Source of the DNA: Prevotellaceae bacterium
GTDB taxonomy: Bacteria > Bacteroidota > Bacteroidia > Bacteroidales > Paludibacteraceae
Length of the DNA: 64,000 nucleotides
Assembly: GCA_031271815.1 (NCBI GenBank)
Contig: JAISVA010000007.1
Span: 1-64,000, forward strand
Reading direction: 5' to 3'
The position numbers were made by a program, and so were the translations under genes. Position 1 is the stretch's first letter; each line of letters starts with the position of its first letter. Shown here in pieces: positions 49,771-59,316 of the stretch. The notes under the pieces were generated by a model. It saw only the letters and a program-made list of their open reading frames with translations, did not search any database and had not been told where the DNA came from.

Positions 49771-50988
49771 TCAGACCTTTAACCGCCTCGTTGGAAACCA
49801 AACCACCGTAAACCCGATAAAAAGCACCGTAAACAAAATAAGAAAAATATCCGCAGCCTGCACATAAACCGGATAAGCATCTACAATAAAAGCATCCGGC
49901 ATTCCGCCGGTATTCAATTTTACGATTCCGAAAAATTGCTGTATTAAGCACAAAATCAATCCGGTAATCAATCCCAGTAATGCACCGAAAACGGTAATCA
50001 GCCAACCTTCCAGCAGAAAAATCGTCCGTATCAAACGGGAACTTGCCCCAAGGCTGCGCAGCGTTTGTATATCATTTTTCTTTTCGATAATCAGCATCGT
50101 AAGCGATCCGATTACATTGAAAACAGCTATCAACAGGATGAAAGAAAGGATTAAAAAGGTAATCCATTTTTCGATTTTCATCATTTGGTAAAACTCCCCG
50201 TGTTGCTCTTTTTTGTCCTGTACCAGGTAGTTTTCGCCCAGGATGCTTTGCAATTCGGCTTTAGCTTGACGGATGTCGGCATTTTTTTTCAGGTTCAACT
50301 CAATGGCGGTCGCCACTTCACCGTAATCAAACAGTTCCCTCGCGAAATCCAACGAAACAAACGCATATTTGACGTCAATCTCCTGCTGATTGGTGGCATA
50401 AATACCGGATACGAACAAATTGCGCTCGTTAAACGCTTTCTCGGGATTGGAAAGGTTGATTTTTGCATTGTACTTCGGCGCGTACAATGAAACCGGGTTG
50501 ACGAAATAAATCCCTGCGTCTATCTGGCTTGCCAATGCGGCTCCGATAACCGTGAAGTCTTCGTCTTCGTCTTTCAATACAAAATACCCGCTACGCAAAA
50601 CCGAGTCGGGTTGAATCAGATGCAGGTATTCGGGACTTACGCCTTTTACCGTAACGGGAGCCTGTTTTTCCCGGTTTCGGATTAGCGCATTTTCTTCCAG
50701 CACGGTAGCTGCTGCGGCGATAAAGTCGAGCGTCTCCAACTCCTTGATTTCAGGCGCATTGATATCAAATGTCTTACCTTCGACAAGCGTAATTCTGAGG
50801 TCGGGATCAAACGAATTGAACAGATTGGAAATCAGGTGCTGGAACCCGTTATACACCGAAAGCGTACAGACAAGCGAAAGCGTGGCGACACAAATTCCGC
50901 CGGCACATATCAGCGATATGATATTGATAATATTGTGTGTCTTTTTTGAAAAAAGATACCTCAGCGCTATGAAAAACGGCAGGTTCAT
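49771..50988 (-). CDS. LolC/LolE-like ABC transporter permease (FtsX family)
   Basis: The 405-residue inner-membrane protein has an N-terminal helix (IINIISLICAGGICVATLSL), a large periplasmic MacB-like domain (about 45-265) and three C-terminal helices (LILSFILLIAVFNVIGSLTM, LLEGWLITVFGALLGLITGL, FLILFTVLFIGFTVVWF). The FtsX signature EKKNDIQTLRSLGASSRLI precedes the second of these. The layout matches LolC/LolE, which release lipoproteins from the inner membrane with the ATPase LolD. No lolD gene lies nearby. rbfA is 80 bp upstream on the same strand. Confidence 0.82.
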   Translation of the reverse strand: MNLPFFIALRYLFSKKTHNIINIISLICAGGICVATLSLVCTLSVYNGFQHLISNLFNSFDPDLRITLVEGKTFDINAPEIKELETLDFIAAAATVLEENALIRNREKQAPVTVKGVSPEYLHLIQPDSVLRSGYFVLKDEDEDFTVIGAALASQIDAGIYFVNPVSLYAPKYNAKINLSNPEKAFNERNLFVSGIYATNQQEIDVKYAFVSLDFARELFDYGEVATAIELNLKKNADIRQAKAELQSILGENYLVQDKKEQHGEFYQMMKIEKWITFLILSFILLIAVFNVIGSLTMLIIEKKNDIQTLRSLGASSRLIRTIFLLEGWLITVFGALLGLITGLILCLIQQFFGIVKLNTGGMPDAFIVDAYPVYVQAADIFLILFTVLFIGFTVVWFPTRRLKV

Positions 50989-51068
50989 TCGGGAATTTTT
51001 ATATTATTATAATGTCACGCGCGAAAGGCACGAAGGGAAATGCTATGAAGCATATTCGCGCCTTTGCG

Positions 51069-51407
51069 CTATTTTATGTCCAGCAAGCGGTCAATATTCT
51101 CAATATAATCCAGCGAGTCGTCCAGAAAAAACGAAATTTCGGGAACTCTGCGCAATTGGTAGCGAGTGCGTTGCGCCAATTCAAAGCGAATTCCTTTGCT
51201 GCTGTTTTTGATTAAAGACAATACCTCATCCTTTTTGTCTGCAGGAAAAATGCTGAGATAGGCTTTTGCTACGCTCAAATCCGGCGAAATCTTAACCGCA
51301 GTAACTGATACCAGCGTCCCTCCCATCGTCTGCGTAAATTTCAAAAACATATCACTCAGTTCTTTTTGCAGCAACCGGTTTATTTTATTTAATCTTGTCG
51401 TTTCCAT
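51069..51407 (-). CDS. rbfA: Ribosome-binding factor A
   Basis: The 112-residue KH-like protein helps mature the 5' end of 16S rRNA in the 30S subunit. Typical stretches are RLNKINRLLQKELSDMFLKF, VSVTAVKISPDLSVAKAYLS, FELAQRTRYQLRRVPEISFF and the C-terminal DDSLDYIENIDRLL. Size and motif order are standard. It leads a minus-strand pair with the LolE-like permease. Confidence 0.92.
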   Translation of the reverse strand: METTRLNKINRLLQKELSDMFLKFTQTMGGTLVSVTAVKISPDLSVAKAYLSIFPADKKDEVLSLIKNSSKGIRFELAQRTRYQLRRVPEISFFLDDSLDYIENIDRLLDIK

Positions 51408-51490
51408 AAATACGATTTATAATAGATTTTTACTTAACTTTGCAAAGATAATTGTTTACTCGTTTACTCGTCCACTTGTTTACTATAAAA

Positions 51491-52600
51491 ATGAACGAAT
51501 CGAAATTAAAATACCAAATAGGTTTAACCCTGATTAAAGGAGTGGGAGCAGCTACCGCCAGGAAGCTGATTACGGCATTAGGCGATGAAGAAGCTGTTTT
51601 TAATACGAAACGTCACCTGCTTGAACATATCCCGGGGATCGGAAAAACGCTCTCTTCGCAGATTAAGGCTCCGGGCATCCTCGACCGTGCGCAACGCGAA
51701 ATCGAATTTATGCACAAAAACAACGTAACGGCTCATTTTTATACCGAAGAAAGCTACCCTTTCCGCTTGCGTGAATGTTATGACAGTCCGGTAATCCTAT
51801 ATACAAAAGGAAATGCCGGCTTCAACCGGCAAAAGTATTTAGGCATCGTAGGAACGCGCAAAATGACCGCCTACGGGAAAGCGAACTGCGAGAAGATCAT
51901 CTCTGCGCTTGCTCAAAAATATCCGGATTTGGTCATTGTCAGCGGATTGGCTTACGGCGTAGATATTTGCGCACATAAAAAGTCGCTTGATACAAACCTC
52001 CAAACCATTGGCGTAGTCAGCCACGGATTAGACCTGCTTTATCCGGCTGCCCACAAGCCGTTTGCCGAAAAAATGCTGACGCAGGGCGGTCTGGTTACGG
52101 AATACCTCTCCGGAACAGCTCTCGACCGGAATAATTTTGTGGCAAGAAACCGTATCATCGCAGGAATGTGTGATGTGGTTCTGGTAGTTGAGTCGGGCGC
52201 AAAAGGCGGCGCATTGCTGACCGCCGAGTTTGCCGATTCATACAACCGGGATGTATGCGCCATTCCCGGACGGATCAATGATACCTGCTCAGCCGGATGC
52301 AACAACCTGATTAAAAAGAATAAAGCAACGATGATCGAATGCGCGGAGGATATTGAATTATTAATGAACTGGGAAAACGCATCAAATAAAAAACAGCCTG
52401 TCCAAACACGTCTTTTTGAAGATTTATCGCCCGGAGAACAAGCTGTCATCAACCTTTTGCAAAAAGACGAACAGATGCACATCGACCTCATTGCTCGCGA
52501 ATTGCAACTGCCGGTTAATAAAATCTCCGTACTCCTTTTTGATTTGGAATTTAAAAACGCGGTTCGGTGCTTGCCGGGCGGGGTTTATGTGTTGGAGTGA
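51491..52600 (+). CDS. dprA: DNA-processing protein DprA (Smf)
   Basis: The 369-residue protein loads RecA on incoming single-stranded DNA during transformation. The ATG at 51491 is preferred over an in-frame TTG at 51452. An N-terminal helix-hairpin-helix region (TLIKGVGAATARKLITALGD, HIPGIGKTLSSQIK) precedes the Rossmann-type DprA core: SYPFRLRECYDSPVILYTKG, YLGIVGTRKMTAYGKANCEK, VSGLAYGVDICAHKKSL and VESGAKGGALLTAEFA. A winged-helix C-terminus follows (HIDLIARELQLPVNKISVLL). It converges on the RNA-binding protein gene. Confidence 0.93.
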   Translation: MNESKLKYQIGLTLIKGVGAATARKLITALGDEEAVFNTKRHLLEHIPGIGKTLSSQIKAPGILDRAQREIEFMHKNNVTAHFYTEESYPFRLRECYDSPVILYTKGNAGFNRQKYLGIVGTRKMTAYGKANCEKIISALAQKYPDLVIVSGLAYGVDICAHKKSLDTNLQTIGVVSHGLDLLYPAAHKPFAEKMLTQGGLVTEYLSGTALDRNNFVARNRIIAGMCDVVLVVESGAKGGALLTAEFADSYNRDVCAIPGRINDTCSAGCNNLIKKNKATMIECAEDIELLMNWENASNKKQPVQTRLFEDLSPGEQAVINLLQKDEQMHIDLIARELQLPVNKISVLLFDLEFKNAVRCLPGGVYVLE

Positions 52601-52656
52601 AATTTTGTATTATATTATAGTGCGGGATGTAAATTCTATGCCCTTTCGCATATAAT

Positions 52657-52686
52657 AAAAAAGGATGAGTCACCCCATCCTTTTTT
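52657..52686. terminator. Bidirectional terminator between dprA and the RRM gene
   Basis: AAAAAAGGATG (52657-52667) and CATCCTTTTTT (52676-52686) form an 11-bp stem with an 8-base loop. It carries A/T tracts on both sides, suited to both convergent genes. Confidence 0.75.
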
Positions 52687-52697
52687 CCCTATCTTGG

Positions 52698-52943
52698 TTA
52701 TGCTTTTGGTCTTGCTTCCTTAACCACCATCGTGCGACCTTCGTATTCCGCACCGTTCAATTCTTCGATTGCTTTTTGGGCATCAGCGTCACTTGCCATT
52801 TCGATAAAAGCAAATCCTTTCGATTTTCCTGTGTCGCGGTCTTTAATAATTTTAACGGAATCAACTGTTCCATAATCTTCCATAACCTCTCTAAGGTCAT
52901 TTTCACGAACCTTGTAACTAAGGTTCCCAACGTAAATGTTCAT
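52698..52943 (-). CDS. Small RRM-domain RNA-binding protein
   Basis: The 81 residues are a single RNA recognition motif: RNP2 IYVGNLSY at the N-terminus, RNP1 KGFAFIEM at about 43-50, with the central SVKIIKDRDTGKSKG loop and the closing helix DADAQKAIEELNG. Small stand-alone RRM proteins are abundant in Bacteroidota and cyanobacteria. Recent work treats some as global RNA regulators in Bacteroides, but a role for this copy is not shown. Confidence 0.9.
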   Translation of the reverse strand: MNIYVGNLSYKVRENDLREVMEDYGTVDSVKIIKDRDTGKSKGFAFIEMASDADAQKAIEELNGAEYEGRTMVVKEARPKA

Positions 52944-53090
52944 AAAAATAAGAATAAAGTAAATTTAAATTTTTAATTTGAAAAAAATCGGTTCTTTTCA
53001 GTCACAAAGAAACACATAAGTTTTGAATTTGCAATCAAAAATAAAGAAATTATTTCAATACAACGAAACAAAAACAGTAAATTCGGGATA

Positions 53091-53188
53091 ATTTCATTCT
53101 GATTTACAACCTGCATTATGAAATCTCGCCCTTTCGGGACTTGGGACTGTCGGCATTTTATAACGCAGGTTGTAAATCAGAATGAAAT
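53091..53188. repeat. 29-bp near-perfect palindrome
   Basis: 53091-53119 (ATTTCATTCTGATTTACAAC...) pairs with 53160-53188 with one mismatch around a 40-base loop. It is in the roughly 710-bp gap between the RRM gene and the cellulase, which otherwise holds the next palindrome, the 50-bp repeat and the cellulase leader. Confidence 0.75.
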
Positions 53189-53218
53189 AAACAATTCAGG
53201 TTGCCAGTTGATTTCAAA

Positions 53219-53390
53219 ACAGTTGGATAACCCCTTGCAAGCAAAGCGCAGCTCGGAGGATGAGCAACGGCTATCTTTTTCACAACTCCGAAAAAGCTCA
53301 ACCCGCTACGGGGTTGACTGGCAGGGTGCATCGTTTCTATTCTCGCTCTACCCCGAGCTGCGCTTCGCTTGCAAGGGGTTATCCAACTGT
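53219..53390. repeat. 38-bp near-perfect palindrome
   Basis: 53219-53256 (ACAGTTGGATAACCCCTTGC...) pairs with 53353-53390 with one mismatch. The 96-base loop holds a smaller hairpin (CAACCC/GGGGTTG). A short open frame across it (53118-53393) is only repeat sequence. Confidence 0.8.
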
Positions 53391-53400
53391 TAGTCCGGAG

Positions 53401-53450
53401 GACTTCGAAATAGAAATTATTTTGAGATATATAAATAGCAACTTAAATTA
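53401..53450. repeat. 50-bp exact repeat, copy 2
   Basis: Exact reverse complement of 37461-37510. It begins ten bases after the right arm of the 38-bp palindrome. Confidence 0.8.
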
Positions 53451-53657
53451 AATAAAACAACGCCATCGCAAAAAAACATAAAAAAAAATTTCGTGATCTG
53501 TTTTTTTTTACTACATTTGTAAAATGTATAGTAGTGTGCAGGTGTATAGATGATATGTAATCAACTTATAGAACTGACTGTATTTACTTTATATAATTAT
53601 AGGGAAAACACAAAAATGAACATAATTAATTTTTTTACTAACAAATATTTTAAAATC

Positions 53658-56600
53658 ATGAAAAAAAGGTTATTATTACTTTTAATCACGGCATTTACTG
53701 TCTGTTGGCAGATGAATGCACAAGGACCTGTGGATTGCTATGGGCAATTACAGGTAAATGGAAACAAAATCTATGGTTCTAATACAGGTTCTACGCCTGT
53801 GCAGGTAAAAGGTGTGAGTTTCGGGTGGAATAACTTCCCTGAAAGTTCACCGTTTTTTATTCCGGGAATGGTTGATGCTATGGTTAATCAATGGAAAGCA
53901 GAAGTTATTCGTGTTCCGATGGCAGCAACATCGGATCAGTGGAACAGTGGCTACGACCGGAATGCAGCGGGGCTGACATCACTTAACAATTATGTAATAC
54001 AGCGTGCCATCGACAAAGGCGTGTATGTGATTATTGACTGGCACTCGCATTTTGCAGAAAACGAGAAAACAAATGCAAAAAAATACATGGTCGAAATGGC
54101 TCAAAAATGGGGTAAATATGACAACGTAATTTTTGAAATTTACAACGAGCCGCTGGGTAGTGACGCAGGTGAGTGGAATGGACAAAGATCAAATACAACA
54201 TGGAACGATATTAAAACTTATGCGAATGAAATGATTACAGCAATTCGTGAGCATTCCGATAACCTGATCATTGTTGGAACCCGTAATTTCTCGCAATGTT
54301 TGAATGAGGCTACCGGTTCCAATGCGATAGGAAACGAAAACACCAAAAATATTGCATATGCATTTCACTTTTATGCAGCATCTCATAGGATGAATACAGG
54401 AACGCCTGAAAATGGCTGGAACATGTCTATGCAACAACAGCTTCAATCTGCCATGAATAATGGTAAAGCTGTATTTGTAACAGAATGGGGTACAGTAGGC
54501 GCTTCGGGAGGCGGATCACATGATGCCGGAAGCAGTTCTTCCTGGATGCAATTGCTTGACCAAAATAAAATTTCGTCTTGCGCATGGCAAGTAAGTGAAA
54601 AAGACGAGGCTGCTTCGTTTTTTCAAACTCCGGGCGTATCTAATGGAAATAGAGGAACAAAACATAATAACCCTGAATCTTGGTTTGGAGTTAAATCGAA
54701 TTTCAGTGCAAGCGGGCAATTTGTATACCAAATGTTACAAGACTGGTCAACATCTGCTGCATGGAGAAAACCGGGCGCTTGCGGCGCTTGTGTTTCTGTT
54801 AATGTTACCTTTGACTTCAATTATACCGGAGGACCGGCAGATGAAGTGTCAAAAACATGTACCGGAAGTACTGCTGTAGAACCATCGGCAAAACCACAAC
54901 GCACAGGATACAGATTTTTAGGTTGGTTTACTGCCGCTACCGGAGGAACAAAGTTTGACTTCAAGAGCAAAATAAATGCAGCTACTACCATTTATGCACA
55001 ATGGGAAGAAGGTGAACCTCCAACAGTACTTGCAGATGGCGAATCTGACCTTACAAATCTTTGCACCGTATGGTATCAAGCCAATGATGGTAAAGGCGGC
55101 ATAGATGCAACTGTTCCGCAAGACGAAGACGGTAATATTCTTCCTTCTGCCGGTGGCAAAACGGGTAATTCCGTTAATGTATCGTATAAAACCGTTGTAA
55201 CGGGCGGAACATCTGACCCAGAATACAAAAATTGGGGTTGTATGATTGGATTTAGCTTGAGTCCGGAAACTACCGAAGAAATAAAAGTGCCGGTAGATAT
55301 AAGCGGAGCTTTAAGTTTGACTTTCGATTATAAAGCAAGTTTGCCGGTAATAGTGCAGGTAGAAGTTGCCGGAAAAGGACAATATGAATTGCAAATACTT
55401 GCAAGTCCGAATTGGAAAAGCCAGGAAATTGATTTTTCAAAAATGATAAGAACCGATTGGTCTACAGATCCTGCGACAGAATACCCATGGGAAGCAGAAA
55501 ACCTTGCGAGTGTAACGGATATTGCTTTCGCTTTCAAATCGGCAAGTACAGCTCAAAGCGGTACATTTGGCGTTGATAATATAATATTGCAAGGAAAGGA
55601 TTTAGGACCATCGCTTTGCGGCGAAGCAGGGTTAGTTGATAAAACTGCATTGATTGCTGAATTGGGTACCGCTAAGGCAAAATATGATGCTGCGGTAGAA
55701 GGTACTGAAGGCGGACAATATCAAGTCGGTTCAAAAGGAATTTTCCTTAATGCTATCAATGAAGCAGATGCAGTAAACGAAAATGAAGAGGCTACTCAAG
55801 AAGATGTTGATGCTGCTTTGAGTGCATTACAGGCTGCCGTTGCTACATTTAACAGTGCGCTTAATCCGGATGTGAATATTGATAAAACAGCATTGACAGA
55901 TGCATTGGCTAACGCTAAATCAAGGCATGAAGCTGCAATCGAAGGTACTGCAAAAGGAAATTATAAAGCCGGCGCAAAAGATGCATTGAAGTCAGTAATT
56001 GACAATGCCGAAGCAATTCATAATAATCCTGTAACACAAACAGAAGTAAATAATGCGGTTAAGGCTCTTCAGGATGCTCTTGAAGAATTTGAAGATAAGT
56101 TGATTACAGAAGAGCAGCCGGCAGGTCCTCACACGCTAATCGCAGACTGCGAAAAAGCAAATGAAACCAAATTAATTACCTATTGGTATTCGTATGCAAC
56201 CGGATTGTCATCAATTATTCCTGTTCCGGGCGACAAAGATCCGGACAGCGAATTTACAATGACTGCTCCAGGTTTTGACGGAGCAGGATATGCGGCTCAT
56301 GCTTCAGGAACATTGGTGAATACAGGAGCAGAATTAGGAGATCCGGGATCTGAAAAATATGAATCCGCTGGTATCGGATTTGCATTTACTGACCCGGAAA
56401 CAGATTATGACTTGACAGGCGCAAGCGGAGTTTCATTCTATCACAAAGGTGATGCTGTAAACTTTTCCATAATCAACTCGCTTACAGACCAAGATGAAGG
56501 TGAAGATTATAATTTCGCCGTTCCTGCAAGTGCAAATTGGCAATTAGTTGTAGTTGCATTCCCAACCGGACCGATGGTTTCTGTTAGCGGTGATGTTTTT

Positions 56601-57023
56601 GGTATCGCAGGACAAGCGGCTTGGGCAAATCCTTTAGTTGATTGGGATCCGGCTTACGTTACCAAGTTACAATGGCAAGTAAAAGATGATCCGGCACGTA
56701 ATTTCGAATTTGCAATCGACCATGTATCAATACTTGACAAAGTACTTGATTTGCCTGAACCAGGTTATGGTGTTAACGTATCAACCGTTGAAAGCGCATC
56801 ATTCGCTATCTACCCTAACCCGGCTAAAGACGGTAACTTTAACGTATCATTGGAAGGTAGCGACAACGCAATCCTTTCAATCCTTAACCTGCAAGGTCAA
56901 GTGGTTTACAGCGCAGAAGTTAGCAACGGAGCAGCTGTCAACGCAAACCTCGGAGCAGGCGTATATGTAGTTTCCGTTCAAACTGCGAACAGTGTACAAA
57001 CTCAGAAGTTGATTGTAAAATAA
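53658..57023 (+). CDS. Multidomain GH5 endoglucanase secreted by the type IX system
   Basis: The start at 53658 gives a signal peptide (MKKRLLLLLITAFTVCWQMN); upstream in-frame ATGs at 53616 and 53550 are less likely. Domains of the 1121-residue protein are: GH5 cellulase (about 25-375), with acid/base Glu164 in IYNEPLG and nucleophile Glu276 in VTEWGTVG; a Listeria-Bacteroides InlB-type repeat (about 382-452, GYRFLGWFTAATGGTKFDF); and a carbohydrate-binding-like jelly roll (about 455-650). Two similar helical FIVAR-like repeats follow (about 658-815, each starting DKTAL), then a second jelly roll (about 820-1035) and a T9SS type A sorting domain (FAIYPNP ... GVYVVSVQT, last 75 residues). It should hydrolyse beta-1,4-glucan at the cell surface or outside. 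A terminator follows. Confidence 0.9.
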   Translation: MKKRLLLLLITAFTVCWQMNAQGPVDCYGQLQVNGNKIYGSNTGSTPVQVKGVSFGWNNFPESSPFFIPGMVDAMVNQWKAEVIRVPMAATSDQWNSGYDRNAAGLTSLNNYVIQRAIDKGVYVIIDWHSHFAENEKTNAKKYMVEMAQKWGKYDNVIFEIYNEPLGSDAGEWNGQRSNTTWNDIKTYANEMITAIREHSDNLIIVGTRNFSQCLNEATGSNAIGNENTKNIAYAFHFYAASHRMNTGTPENGWNMSMQQQLQSAMNNGKAVFVTEWGTVGASGGGSHDAGSSSSWMQLLDQNKISSCAWQVSEKDEAASFFQTPGVSNGNRGTKHNNPESWFGVKSNFSASGQFVYQMLQDWSTSAAWRKPGACGACVSVNVTFDFNYTGGPADEVSKTCTGSTAVEPSAKPQRTGYRFLGWFTAATGGTKFDFKSKINAATTIYAQWEEGEPPTVLADGESDLTNLCTVWYQANDGKGGIDATVPQDEDGNILPSAGGKTGNSVNVSYKTVVTGGTSDPEYKNWGCMIGFSLSPETTEEIKVPVDISGALSLTFDYKASLPVIVQVEVAGKGQYELQILASPNWKSQEIDFSKMIRTDWSTDPATEYPWEAENLASVTDIAFAFKSASTAQSGTFGVDNIILQGKDLGPSLCGEAGLVDKTALIAELGTAKAKYDAAVEGTEGGQYQVGSKGIFLNAINEADAVNENEEATQEDVDAALSALQAAVATFNSALNPDVNIDKTALTDALANAKSRHEAAIEGTAKGNYKAGAKDALKSVIDNAEAIHNNPVTQTEVNNAVKALQDALEEFEDKLITEEQPAGPHTLIADCEKANETKLITYWYSYATGLSSIIPVPGDKDPDSEFTMTAPGFDGAGYAAHASGTLVNTGAELGDPGSEKYESAGIGFAFTDPETDYDLTGASGVSFYHKGDAVNFSIINSLTDQDEGEDYNFAVPASANWQLVVVAFPTGPMVSVSGDVFGIAGQAAWANPLVDWDPAYVTKLQWQVKDDPARNFEFAIDHVSILDKVLDLPEPGYGVNVSTVESASFAIYPNPAKDGNFNVSLEGSDNAILSILNLQGQVVYSAEVSNGAAVNANLGAGVYVVSVQTANSVQTQKLIVK

Positions 57024-57068
57024 GAAAATGCAAATACACCCGGTAAATAAAACTACCGGAAAATAAAA

Positions 57069-57104
57069 AATAAGGGTACCGCAACCGGTATCCTTATTTT
57101 TTTG
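57069..57104 (+). terminator. Terminator of the cellulase gene
   Basis: AATAAGGGTACCG (57069-57081) pairs with CGGTATCCTTATT (57086-57098, one G-U), followed by T5, 46 bases after the stop codon. Confidence 0.8.
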
Positions 57105-57244
57105 TATAGTTAAACAAAATTAATTGGTTTCGACATGAAAGTAATAATGCGAATAAACGTTAACAAGCATATATAAAACGGATAACAGGAAGATATCAGC
57201 GTTCCTTTTCCACAATCACGGCTGCCGTTTTGAAAATATTTTCG

Positions 57245-57252
57245 TATCTTTG
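57245..57252 (+). promoter_or_regulatory. typA -7 element
   Basis: TATCTTTG is 25 bases before the typA ATG. A TTG at the expected -33 distance is not evident. Confidence 0.5.
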
Positions 57253-57277
57253 CACCCTAAAATAAACAAAAATACAG

Positions 57278-59077
57278 ATGCAAAAAATCAGGAATGTCGC
57301 AATCATTGCACACGTTGACCACGGGAAAACTACCCTTGTAGATAAAATGTTATTAGCCGGACAACTTTTTAAAGACCACGAAAAACCCGGCGAACTGATA
57401 TTGGACAATAATGATTTGGAGCGCGAACGCGGGATTACGATTGTTTCCAAAAACGTTTCCATTCGATATAAAGATTTTAAAATCAACATTATAGATACTC
57501 CTGGGCATGCTGATTTCGGCGGAGAGGTAGAGCGCGTGCTAAATATGGCTGACGGCGTTATCCTCCTGGTCGATGCCTTCGAGGGTCCGATGCCGCAAAC
57601 CCGTTTCGTACTGCAAAAGGCAATCGAAATCGGCTTGAAGCCGATTGTGGTAATCAACAAGGTAGATAAGCCGAACTGCCGTCCGGACGAAGTCCACGAA
57701 GAGGTTTTTGACCTGATGTTCAGCCTGGACGCCACCGAAGAGCAGCTGGATTTTCCAACCGTTTACGGATCGGCTAAAAACAACTGGATGTCGTCCGACT
57801 GGAAAGTGCAGACAGATAATATCAATGCCGTATTAGATACAATCATCGAAAATATCCCCGAACCGGAATACCGCGAGGGAACGCCGCAAATGCTGATTAC
57901 GTCGCTCGATTTTTCCTCTTATGTCGGACGAATCGCTATCGGGCGCATACATCGCGGCGAACTGAAAGAGAACCAAGATGTGGCCCTTGTCAAAAGAGAT
58001 GGATCGGTTATCAAATCACGCATCAAGGAACTGCACGTCTTTGAAGGTTTCGGTCGCTCAAAAGTAAAGGAGGCAGGCTGTGGAGAAATTTGCGCTCTGG
58101 TTGGAATCGAAGGCTTCGAAATCGGCGATTCCATTTGCGACATTCAAAATCCCGAGCCGCTTCCGCCTATTGCAATTGACGAGCCTACAATGAGTATGAT
58201 TTTTTCTATCAACGATTCGCCCTTCTTCGGAAAAGACGGAAAATATGTAACCTCCCGTCACATCAATGACCGTTTAGTTAAAGAGTTGGATAGGAATTTA
58301 GCGTTGCGCGTACAAAAATCGCCGGATTCGGACATTTGGTCTGTTTTCGGTCGCGGCGTGCTTCACTTATCGGTGCTTATCGAAACGATGCGTCGCGAAG
58401 GGTATGAGTTGCAAGTTGGTCAGCCACAGGTTATTTTCAAAGAAATCGACGGTGTAAAATCCGAGCCGATCGAACAATTATCAATCAATCTGCCCGAAGA
58501 AGTTTCCGGAAAAATTATCGAAATGGTTGCTATCCGCAAAGGCGAAATGATCTCCATGGAACGCAAGGGCGAGCGTGTGCATCTGGAATTTTTGATTCCT
58601 TCGCGCGGAATTATCGGACTTCGTACCAACGTATTGACCGCCTCCGCAGGCGAAGCCGTAATGGCGCACCGTTTTCTTGAATACCAACCCTACAAGGGCG
58701 AAATCGAAAAACGATCGAACGGTTCGATTATCGCCATGGAGAGCGGAACCGCCTTTGCTTATGCCATCGACAAATTGCAGGACAGAGGAAAATTCTTCAT
58801 CTACCCGCAAGACGAAATCTATGCCGGACAGGTAGTGGGCGAACACGCCAAAGAAGGCGATTTGGTTGTCAATGTAACAAAGTCGAAAAAACTTACTAAT
58901 ATGCGCGCCTCCGGAGCCGATGATAAAGCGCGGATTATCCCGCCGATTGTTTTCAGTCTCGAAGAAGCATTAGAATACATCAAAGAAGATGAATATGTTG
59001 AGATAACTCCCAATAATATGCGTTTGCGTAAAATTTACCTGGACGAAAACGAACGTAAACGAATGGCGAAGAAATAA
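57278..59077 (+). CDS. typA: Ribosome-associated GTPase TypA/BipA
   Basis: This 599-residue translational GTPase helps assemble 50S subunits, mainly under stress or cold. G domain: IIAHVDHGKTTLVDKML (G1), [13 protein letters not shown] (switch), DTPGHADFGGEVERVLNM (G3) and VINKVDKPNCRP (G4). The BipA-specific C-terminal domain contains RGIIGLRTNVLTASAGEAVM and VNVTKSKKLTNMRASGADD. Length is standard. It is the second lepA-like factor in this window and stands alone between the cellulase and a MITE-like element. Confidence 0.95.
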   Translation: MQKIRNVAIIAHVDHGKTTLVDKMLLAGQLFKDHEKPGELILDNNDLERERGITIVSKNVSIRYKDFKINIIDTPGHADFGGEVERVLNMADGVILLVDAFEGPMPQTRFVLQKAIEIGLKPIVVINKVDKPNCRPDEVHEEVFDLMFSLDATEEQLDFPTVYGSAKNNWMSSDWKVQTDNINAVLDTIIENIPEPEYREGTPQMLITSLDFSSYVGRIAIGRIHRGELKENQDVALVKRDGSVIKSRIKELHVFEGFGRSKVKEAGCGEICALVGIEGFEIGDSICDIQNPEPLPPIAIDEPTMSMIFSINDSPFFGKDGKYVTSRHINDRLVKELDRNLALRVQKSPDSDIWSVFGRGVLHLSVLIETMRREGYELQVGQPQVIFKEIDGVKSEPIEQLSINLPEEVSGKIIEMVAIRKGEMISMERKGERVHLEFLIPSRGIIGLRTNVLTASAGEAVMAHRFLEYQPYKGEIEKRSNGSIIAMESGTAFAYAIDKLQDRGKFFIYPQDEIYAGQVVGEHAKEGDLVVNVTKSKKLTNMRASGADDKARIIPPIVFSLEEALEYIKEDEYVEITPNNMRLRKIYLDENERKRMAKK

Positions 59078-59114
59078 ACACAGATAAAAACTGTTTTGAT
59101 TTACATATTAAAGG

Positions 59115-59273
59115 GGCTGTCTCAAAAGAACAAGGATAACGCTGATAACACGGATCTTCACAGATAACAAGCGAATAGGAATTTTATATATAACTAATTA
59201 TCAATGATATAAAAATCTGTGTTCATCCGTGTTTTCTGTGTCATCTGCGTTCAAAAAGACTTTTGAGACAGCC
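59115..59273. mobile_element. MITE-like palindromic element, copy 3
   Basis: This 159-bp element with the same ends is inverted relative to copies 1 and 2. Its reverse complement differs from copy 1 at only a few positions by eye. It sits directly upstream of the promoter of a decayed ATPase gene. Confidence 0.75.
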
Positions 59274-59316
59274 TCTTTCGTTTTTTTATTTATCTTTGTT
59301 GAAAAATAGAGTTGAA

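Noticed and set aside
53219..53390. 38-bp palindrome as an integron attC site, because its ends read GTTGGAT and ATCCAAC
   Set aside because: attC sites run RYYYAAC ... GTTRRRY; here the order is the opposite, there is no integron integrase nearby and no cassette array.
53118..53393. Open frame of 91 codons between the RRM gene and the cellulase
   Set aside because: It runs through two palindromes and has no protein-like composition; it is repeat sequence.
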